This document shows positions 57,960 to 64,000 of a stretch of DNA of 64,000 nt, piece after piece; position 1 is the first letter of the stretch, and every line of letters starts with the position of its first letter. The notes below the pieces were generated by a model, which was not told the origin of the DNA, did not search any database, and saw only the letters and a list, made by a program, of their open reading frames with translations. Origin of the DNA: a bacterium 1XD42-54. Its GTDB lineage: Bacteria > Bacillota > Clostridia > Lachnospirales > Lachnospiraceae. The stretch lies in assembly GCA_003612585.1 (NCBI GenBank), contig RAZH01000001.1, forward strand, positions 310,001 through 374,000, given 5' to 3'. A program made the position numbers and the translations under genes.

Positions 57960-59544
57960 AAATGTATTTTCCTGTATTTCTTCGGTGTGATTCCAACACG
58001 TTTTTTGAACTGTTTACTGAAATGGCGTTCATCATCGTATCCTACGAGACGCGCAATCTCGGAAACATGGTAATTGATATTTTTCAGAAGTTGCTTCGCC
58101 TGCTCCATCCGGTACTCGATCAGGAAATTGATGACCGTATCTCCCGTTTCTTTTTTAAATAAAGTTCCAAAATACACCGGATTCAGCGACACCTGCTCTG
58201 CAAGCTCCTCCAGGGACAGCGGATGCATGTAATTCTTATAAATATAATCTTTTGCCCTTTTTACCACCGCACTCTCATAGATTCTGTGTTTTTCCCGGAT
58301 GCCGTCCACATCCATTTTCAGGCCTTTTTTCACCTCTGCCTGTAGCTCCTGCAGCGTATTGCAAAACAGATAGTCTGCGGTAAGCTCCGTCTGATATCCT
58401 TCTGCCTCATAAATTCCCTGCACAGACCGCAGATACACCCGCGTAATTTCTTCCGCCATCCGATATAAGACAGACGCATCCCGGGGATATTCTCTGCGCA
58501 CTCCTTCATACGCTGCGTACACGCACCGCTCCAGCTGCTCATAATCAAACACCTCCGCGGCCCGTTCCAGCTGCCGGATTTGCACCTGGTCAAGAAGACA
58601 CCTTTTTTCTTCCCGGAATTCATTCCGGATGATCAGCTTATTGCACCCCAAAAGCAGTCTCTCTTCCAGGGCCCCGCGGGCCGAAATAGCAGATTTCCAG
58701 ATTTCTTCCTCCTCCGTAACTGCGCATCCGGCCCCGACCGTAACCTGGCAGAGCTTCATTTTCATCAGTTCATTCGAACCTGATGGAGCGTGTCCTGAAG
58801 CGCCGCTTCGATTCTCATCCATTCCTGCGCCGGATAATGCAGGAGAAACAGCTCCCCGCGGACCTGTTCCACAGAGCTGCACAGAGGCTCTGCCGCCTGC
58901 CTGATCTTTTCACAGACACACTTCATGCAGTTTTCCCGGTAGACTGCTACAACGCCTTCCTCCTGCACGTCCAGAAGCACGTGAAGAACCCGAAATTCTC
59001 CGTCCAAAAGCACAGAAAACCCTTCCGCCTTTTCCGGCGCCAGGTGTCCTTCCCGTCTGCCTGGCGGCAGCACAAGCTTCCGCAAAAATTCTTCCTTCAG
59101 CTTTCTTTTCGCATCGTGCATATCCTCAAGCAGCTGTGTCCGGGCCTCCTGCTCCTCCTGAACCGTCCGCTGTTCCTCGACAATTTTCCGGAGAACACTC
59201 TGCAGCTCTTTCTGATTGATCGGTTTGAGGATATAATCGCTCACCCCGTATTTGATCGCTGTCTGTGCATAAGAAAAGCAGTCAAATCCGCTGATCACAA
59301 CAAAGTGAACCGGATGCTCCTGATACAGCGCTCTGCTTCTTCGAATCAGTTCAAGTCCGTCAATCCCCGGCATGCGGATATCGGTAATCACAATGTCAGG
59401 CCGTTCTGTCTGAATACATTCCCACACGTCAAGGCCGTCCGAGGCAAGCCCGGCCAGCTCGATCCCAAACTCCTCCCACTGTACCATTGCCGAAATCATC
59501 TGACAGATATACGGCTCGTCGTCCACCACAATTGCTCTCAACAT
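57956..59544 (-). pseudogene. AraC-type response regulator split by a frameshift
   Basis: The first frame (58765-59544) is the receiver: D8/D9, D55 in VITDIRMPGIDG, YILKPINQ, then linker to TLHQVRMN and stop. The second frame (57956 to about 58780) continues NELMKMKLCQVTVGAGCAVT, the rest of the linker and an AraC domain (LAEQVSLNPVYFGTLFKKET, IARLVGYDDERHFSKQFKKR). Together about 529 codons, the family length, so a single indel near 58765-58785 splits it. It may still be functional if the indel is a sequencing error or is bypassed by frameshifting. Partner of the downstream kinase. Confidence 0.78.
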
Positions 59545-59605
59545 AGCTTTGTCACCCTGACCTCTCCTTCAGAATTGGTGGTTGCGAAACTGCTTCGAAA
59601 AAGGC

Positions 59606-59683
59606 GTCCCCTGGAAAAGCATATAAAAACAGGGTTCCGACGCAAACAAGTCACCCTTTATTTTATATGCTTTTTCAGGGGAC
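59606..59683 (-). repeat. 78-base inverted repeat (hairpin) between the importer operon and the regulator
   Basis: Arms 59606-59628 and 59661-59683 are 23 bp long with a single wobble mismatch (core CCCCTG, AAAGCATATAAAA). The loop contains a further AGGGT/ACCCT pair, and weaker complementarity extends outward on both sides. Could be a terminator/attenuator between the uroporphyrinogen-decarboxylase-like gene and the regulator, or a short MITE-like repeat. No T-run directly follows on the minus strand. Confidence 0.6.
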
Positions 59684-59815
59684 TGACTTTGAAAAACAGC
59701 TTCACAAACGCCTGCAGGCAGACAGTACACCTCAAATGAGCGGTACCATCTGCCTAAACCTTACTTGATATGATGTTCTTTGTCAAAAAATGTCTGTACT
59801 TTTCTATCTGTACCT

Positions 59816-60784
59816 CTATTTTTCTGCGGCATATTCCTCCGCTGCCTCTACGACCCAGCTCATGTGCTCGGCCGGTGTGCTCTCCTCGATGGAACAGTCG
59901 GCAGAAAGAATCAGGCCCTGGTCTCCGGCCTCCCGGATAATCCGCTTCGTCTCGTCTTTAATGCTCTGCCTGTCCCCGCAGTACAGGATGCCTTCCGGGT
60001 TCCGGTCAAAGCCTCCCATGACATTCGTGCCCGGTTTAAAATAGCTGCGTCCCTGGCCAAGCGTCATTGCCTCAGGATAAACGCCCCAGTTCACGGTTTT
60101 GTAATCCAGATCCTTCCATACCTCCATATGGTTCGGTTCATTTGCCCAGGAGCACATATGAATGATATTGTTCTCATAGCGGTCGTTCGCTGCTTTGAGG
60201 TAGCGCTCGTCCCACGGATGCAGTATTTCCATGTACTCTTCAACGGAAAAACGCCATTTTTCACCGTTTTGCAGGGAAAGAAACAGGCCGTCAATTCCGG
60301 TCTTTGCCTTCAGCTCATCCATCAGCAGCTCGTGATCTTCCATGATCACATTCATCGCATGCTTGATGCACTCCGGGTTTTCCCGGTACAGCTTATGGAA
60401 GTACCAGTGCCCGCCAACCTTTCCGGGCATCGTATGCCGGATTGTCGAAAACGGGGAATAAAACATGTAGAACATCGGGACGTCCGGCAGCGCCTCCGCC
60501 ATACGCGCGGCGCGGTCTACCTGGCCCGCGATATAGTAATCATCCTTTTTGTGCGGTTGGATTTTCCCCCAGTCCTCCGGCGTCAGAAGCGGTCCTGCCC
60601 AGTGAAAATGCATATATCCGTCTATTCCGATACAATACAAATCCATGTTCGCATCTCTGCAGTAATCCGTCTGAAATGTTACCGTATTATCGTACAGGTT
60701 CGGACAGTGCCCGTAAAAGGTCACGGGAACACGGTCCACCTTTTCTCCATGCATCGCTACAAGTACTCGTTCTCTCTTATTCAA
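59816..60784 (-). CDS. Uroporphyrinogen-decarboxylase-fold protein (URO-D/MtaA-like)
   Basis: A 322-residue TIM-barrel protein of the URO-D family: MNKRERVLVAMHGEKVDRVP start, FYSPFSTIRHTMPG, GLFLSLQNGEKWRF, MCSWANEPNHME, TNVMGGFDRNPEGILYCG, and GLILSADCSIEESTPAEHMS with the family cysteine. True heme-pathway HemE arginine motifs are not seen, so a corrinoid methyltransferase-like or unknown role is likely. TTG start behind AGGAGG. Follows a sugar-type ABC permease by 20 bases, so it probably acts on the imported compound (for example demethylation), which is inference. Confidence 0.85.
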   Translation of the reverse strand: MNKRERVLVAMHGEKVDRVPVTFYGHCPNLYDNTVTFQTDYCRDANMDLYCIGIDGYMHFHWAGPLLTPEDWGKIQPHKKDDYYIAGQVDRAARMAEALPDVPMFYMFYSPFSTIRHTMPGKVGGHWYFHKLYRENPECIKHAMNVIMEDHELLMDELKAKTGIDGLFLSLQNGEKWRFSVEEYMEILHPWDERYLKAANDRYENNIIHMCSWANEPNHMEVWKDLDYKTVNWGVYPEAMTLGQGRSYFKPGTNVMGGFDRNPEGILYCGDRQSIKDETKRIIREAGDQGLILSADCSIEESTPAEHMSWVVEAAEEYAAEK

Positions 60785-60804
60785 AATAGTTTCCTCCTGA
60801 TTCT

Positions 60805-61761
60805 TTACGCCTCCCGCGCCTCATTCGCATACAGCATCCGGAAGCAGTTAATTCCTACTACTACAAGCAGTATCACACCCTTGCAGATCATCTGCCCGTA
60901 TGTATTCACACCCATAATACCAAATCCGTTACTGATCACGCCCATGACCAGCGTTCCGATGATCACCTGCGTCACCTTACCCTTGCCGCCTTCCATGGCC
61001 ACGCCGCCCACAACAACGGCCGTAATCACATCCATCTCCATCCCGGTTCCTGCGTTTGCCTGACCTGCACCGATACGTGCCGTACAGATGACACCGGCCA
61101 GTCCGACAAAGAAACTGGAAATCACATAAGCAAGAATCTTAATCCTGCGGGTGCCAAGTCCGGAAAGCCTTGCTACCTCCTCGCTGCTGCCCACTGCATA
61201 AATGTAGCGCCCGAGATACGTTTTCGCCATCACAAAATGTGCCAGGGCAAACACGGCTGCCAGAAACAGAACCGGAATCGGTATCGGTCCAAGATAGCCC
61301 TGTCCGATAAATTTCATCCCATCCGGAAGACCGTAGATCGGCATTCCGCCCGTGATCGTAAACGACACGCCCTCCAGAACCTTCATCATTGCCAGCGTTG
61401 CAATAAACAGCGGCATATTCGTAGCCGTAATAAACAGGCCGTTCAGGCATCCCACGCCCGTTGTCACAAGAATTCCAATCACGCACGCCACAACCGGCGG
61501 CGCACTCTGCTTCGTAATCAGCCATGCGCACAGTACCGTACAAAGCGACAGGTTCGTTCCTACCGACAGGTCGATTCCTCCGGAAATGATAACCACAGCC
61601 ATTCCCGCAGCCACAATTCCCATAATGGAGCACTGCCTGAGAATGTTAAACATATTTTTCATGGTTGCAAAGCCTGTCGTTGTGATGCTGAAAATAATAA
61701 CCATGATTACGAGCAGTAATATGACCATATTTTTCTTTAAAAACTCAAGTACTGATTTCAT
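60805..61761 (-). CDS. RbsC-type sugar ABC transporter permease
   Basis: A 318-residue membrane protein with about eight to ten TM helices of the BPD_transp_2 family. Typical blocks: MGIVAAGMAVVIISGGIDLSVG, the conserved NGLFITATNMPLFIATLAMM, YLGRYIYAVGSSEEVARLSG, and VVGGVAMEGGKGKVTQVIIG. Forms the membrane channel with the ATPase encoded 20 bases upstream. Confidence 0.95.
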   Translation of the reverse strand: MKSVLEFLKKNMVILLLVIMVIIFSITTTGFATMKNMFNILRQCSIMGIVAAGMAVVIISGGIDLSVGTNLSLCTVLCAWLITKQSAPPVVACVIGILVTTGVGCLNGLFITATNMPLFIATLAMMKVLEGVSFTITGGMPIYGLPDGMKFIGQGYLGPIPIPVLFLAAVFALAHFVMAKTYLGRYIYAVGSSEEVARLSGLGTRRIKILAYVISSFFVGLAGVICTARIGAGQANAGTGMEMDVITAVVVGGVAMEGGKGKVTQVIIGTLVMGVISNGFGIMGVNTYGQMICKGVILLVVVGINCFRMLYANEAREA

Positions 61762-61781
61762 AATATTCCACCCCTCACCGG

Positions 61782-63272
61782 TTATTTTCTTCCTGACGCA
61801 ATATCAAGTACCTTTTCCTGCGTAAAATCTTCTCTGGACGTGAGCTCCCCGGCAAAGCATCCTTCATGCAGAATGATCATCCGGTCAGCAAGTCCGAGCA
61901 TTTCTTCCATGTCAGAGGTAATCAGAATTGTTGCCATTCCTTCCTCAGCCAGCCTGTGGATGAGCTGATAAATCTCCTGCTTTGCCCCGATATCAATTCC
62001 CCTCGTCGGTTCATCCAGAATCAGAATTCTGCTGCCGTTTGCCAGCCACTTTCCAAGCGCAACCTTCTGCTGATTTCCGCCGCTCAGATCACGGACAGAC
62101 TGCTCCTGCGAAGCAATTTTGATTCGTATCATATCTCTGTATTTTTCCGTAATCTGTGCTTCCTCTTTTTTATTTACAACCGTCAGTTTCGAAATCTTTT
62201 TCAAAATGGGAAGTACGATGTTGTCCCTCACGGAAAGATCAACCAGAACTCCCTGGAGCTTCCGGTCTTCCGGGACAAGCCCGATCCCGGCCGCCACAGC
62301 GTCTTTGGGCGAGGCAATGCGGACTTCCCTGCCATGTATCAGGACTCTCCCCCCGCTTTTCCGGTCAGCCCCGAAAATAGCCCGCACCAGCTCGGTACGA
62401 GAAGAGCCCATCAGCCCTGCAATGCCGAGGATTTCCCCTTTTCTGACAGAGAAGGAAACATCGTGCACCCTGCTGTTTGTGATATGCTCTGCCTGCAGCA
62501 CAATCTCACCGATTTTCCCGCTGCTCTCCAGAAACGTCTCCGAGAGCGTCCGTCCGACCATGTGGCGAATCAGCTCGTCACGCGTCAGATCTGCCGTCTC
62601 CTTTGTCACGATCAGGCATCCGTCCCGCATCACGGACACACGGTCCGTTATTTCAAACACTTCGTTCATACGGTGTGAGATATAGACAATCGTAACTCCG
62701 TTTTCCTTCAGATTTCGAATCAGGCGAAACAGAATTTCAATTTCGCCAACCGAAAGCGCCGCCGTCGGCTCGTCCATAATGATGACCCTGCTGTCCTGTG
62801 CAATCGCCTTTGCAATCTCAACGAGCTGCTTCTGTGCCACAGTCAGCGTCTCAACGATTGCATCCGGCCTGATTTCAATCCCGAGCTTCTTTAAAAGCGC
62901 CTCTGTTTTTTCATAAATCTCACGGTACTGTACCAGCAGGCCCTGCCTCTGCAAATCTTCCAGATAAATATTTTCTGCGACTGAGAGCGGAAGGATCAGA
63001 TTCAGTTCCTGATAAATGAGCTGGATTCCCTGTTCCTTAGCCTCCTTCGGCGTAATGCTGCTGTATTCTTTTCCGTCAATCACAAACGTACCGCTCTCCG
63101 GGTGCACGGCACCGGCAAACATCTTCACTAAGGTTGATTTTCCGGCGCCGTTTTCTCCCATAAGCGCATGCACTTCGCCTTTTTCAAAGTCCAGAGAAAC
63201 CTGATCGACCGCAAGAATTCCACCGTATATCTTGGTTAAACCGACAGCAGATAAAACAGTCGTTTTTTTCAT
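61782..63272 (-). CDS. RbsA-type sugar ABC transporter ATP-binding protein
   Basis: A 496-residue tandem ATPase. NBD1 has Walker A MGENGAGKSTLVKM, Q-loop IYQELNLI and Walker B VIIMDEPTAAL. NBD2 has the usual degenerate Walker A (GLMGSSRTELVRA), signature LSGGNQQKVALGKWL and Walker B ILILDEPTRGIDIG. All catalytic motifs expected of the family are intact, in contrast to the degenerate paralogue at 55579-56980. Powers uptake of a monosaccharide-like substrate. Confidence 0.96.
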   Translation of the reverse strand: MKKTTVLSAVGLTKIYGGILAVDQVSLDFEKGEVHALMGENGAGKSTLVKMFAGAVHPESGTFVIDGKEYSSITPKEAKEQGIQLIYQELNLILPLSVAENIYLEDLQRQGLLVQYREIYEKTEALLKKLGIEIRPDAIVETLTVAQKQLVEIAKAIAQDSRVIIMDEPTAALSVGEIEILFRLIRNLKENGVTIVYISHRMNEVFEITDRVSVMRDGCLIVTKETADLTRDELIRHMVGRTLSETFLESSGKIGEIVLQAEHITNSRVHDVSFSVRKGEILGIAGLMGSSRTELVRAIFGADRKSGGRVLIHGREVRIASPKDAVAAGIGLVPEDRKLQGVLVDLSVRDNIVLPILKKISKLTVVNKKEEAQITEKYRDMIRIKIASQEQSVRDLSGGNQQKVALGKWLANGSRILILDEPTRGIDIGAKQEIYQLIHRLAEEGMATILITSDMEEMLGLADRMIILHEGCFAGELTSREDFTQEKVLDIASGRK

Positions 63273-63286
63273 ACAGGATCCCTCTT

Positions 63287-64000
63287 CTATTCTTCTGCCT
63301 TGTAATAATCATCAATATTAGAAGTCGTAATTTTCTCCATTACAAAGTAATTATACTTTTCTCTTCCTTCTACCTCAATATCATTTACATAGTCCAGCAT
63401 ATACTCTGCCATATCCGTTCCGATCTTCTCGCTGTCAATAAAGACCGTTCCCTTATAAACGCTGCCCTTTGCGATCTGCTCCAGCGCTTCCGGTATCGCG
63501 TCAGCTCCAAAACATCCTGTCACTGCCGGATCCTTGCCTGCAGCCTTGAAGGTTTCTGCTCCTCCCATTGTGTACGAATCGCACACTCCAACCAGCACAT
63601 TCATATCCGGATACGTCTGCATCCAGTTTTCAGTCATATTCATCGCTTCACTCGTATTGGAGGGCTGCTCTGCGCGCACAACCTCTGCTTCCGGACATAC
63701 GTTGGTAAGCCCCTCCACAATTGCCTCTGTACGTGAAACGAAGTCCGGCGTATTGCGGTATTCAAAATTTCCGGCAATTGGCTTGATTCCTGCAGGGATC
63801 AGCACTTCGTTCGCCCACTCGCCTGCCATCTCACCGATCATGTAGCCAAGTCCGTACTGATCTGCCAGGAAGCAGTACTGGATCTTCGGAATCTGCTCGT
63901 AATCGCTGTCATACTCCACAATGACCATTCCCTTGTCAAGCGCTTCCTTCAGCGTGTCAACACCTGCCTCCAGATTCATATTGTTCTGAAGGATGATACC
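63287..64000 (-). CDS. Sugar ABC transporter substrate-binding protein (5' end outside the window)
   Basis: Periplasmic-binding-protein (Peripla_BP_4) fold. The open frame runs to the right edge (GIILQNNMNLEAG precedes the first internal Met), so the N-terminus and lipobox lie beyond 64000. QYGLGYMIGEMAGEWANEVL, LVGVCDSYTMGGAETFKAAG and VTGCFGADAIPEALEQIAKG are typical of ribose/galactose-class binding proteins. It is 15 bases upstream of the ATPase gene, first of the importer operon as far as visible. Confidence 0.93.
   Translation of the reverse strand, partial: GIILQNNMNLEAGVDTLKEALDKGMVIVEYDSDYEQIPKIQYCFLADQYGLGYMIGEMAGEWANEVLIPAGIKPIAGNFEYRNTPDFVSRTEAIVEGLTNVCPEAEVVRAEQPSNTSEAMNMTENWMQTYPDMNVLVGVCDSYTMGGAETFKAAGKDPAVTGCFGADAIPEALEQIAKGSVYKGTVFIDSEKIGTDMAEYMLDYVNDIEVEGREKYNYFVMEKITTSNIDDYYKAEE

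Overview
The base composition (moderate to low GC), AGGAGG ribosome binding sites, YesM/YesN-type two-component pairs, BspA-like leucine-rich repeat surface proteins and RbsABC-type sugar importers point to a gut Firmicute, most likely Lachnospiraceae (Clostridia). No rRNA, tRNA or CRISPR array was seen. This taxonomic reading is inference from gene content.

Layout. 1-5293: a truncated esterase, then a decayed sugar-binding protein with its response regulator and histidine kinase. 5297-12374: sugar catabolism on the minus strand (aldose 1-epimerase, a fucose/arabinose-isomerase-family protein, xylulokinase-type kinase, lipid kinase, cytoplasmic GH2 glycosidase). 12656-22577: a DUF3887-like exported protein, a 1304-residue secreted GH2 beta-galactosidase-like enzyme, and divergently a histidine kinase, response regulator and lipoprotein sugar-binding protein. 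22800-24840: a DUF3990 remnant and an AlbA_2/Schlafen-type regulator with a striking 23-bp inverted repeat over its promoter. 24944-42824: nine minus-strand genes for exported or membrane proteins (26-copy BspA-like LRR protein split by an amber codon, C39 peptidase/ricin-lectin/LRR protein, RHS-like, YARHG and C-type-lectin proteins). 42840-44400: an IS110-family element with a candidate bridge RNA.

44496-52841 is the centrepiece: a tightly packed six-gene operon that looks like a bacterial ESCRT machine. In transcription order it encodes a zinc-ribbon/single-TM/extracellular PPC-domain giant, an SPFH (YdjI-type flotillin-like) protein, a four-TM protein with a cytoplasmic coiled coil, a long helical protein with an ESCRT-III-like core, a short CHMP/Vps2/Vps24-like ESCRT-III protein with a C-terminal MIM1-like motif, and a Vps4-like AAA ATPase carrying an N-terminal MIT-like domain. 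The presence of both halves of the MIT-MIM docking pair in adjacent genes is the strongest argument. Directly upstream (52888-53056) lie two near-identical hix-like palindromes in inverted orientation, with a good sigma-70 promoter between them, next to a serine-recombinase gene: a candidate invertible promoter. The promoter now points away from the operon, and the recombinase carries a nonsense codon.

53732-55421 is a scrapyard (LysR fragment, DUF4143 pseudogene) followed by an AbrB/PIN toxin-antitoxin pair. 55579-64000 is one minus-strand sugar locus: RbsABC-type importer, a uroporphyrinogen-decarboxylase-fold protein, a response regulator, a histidine kinase and a catalytically degenerate RbsA-like ABC protein; the regulator and the ABC-like gene each contain an apparent frameshift. 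The number of lesions in the window (at least eight genes) is itself notable and could reflect real decay or uncorrected sequencing errors.
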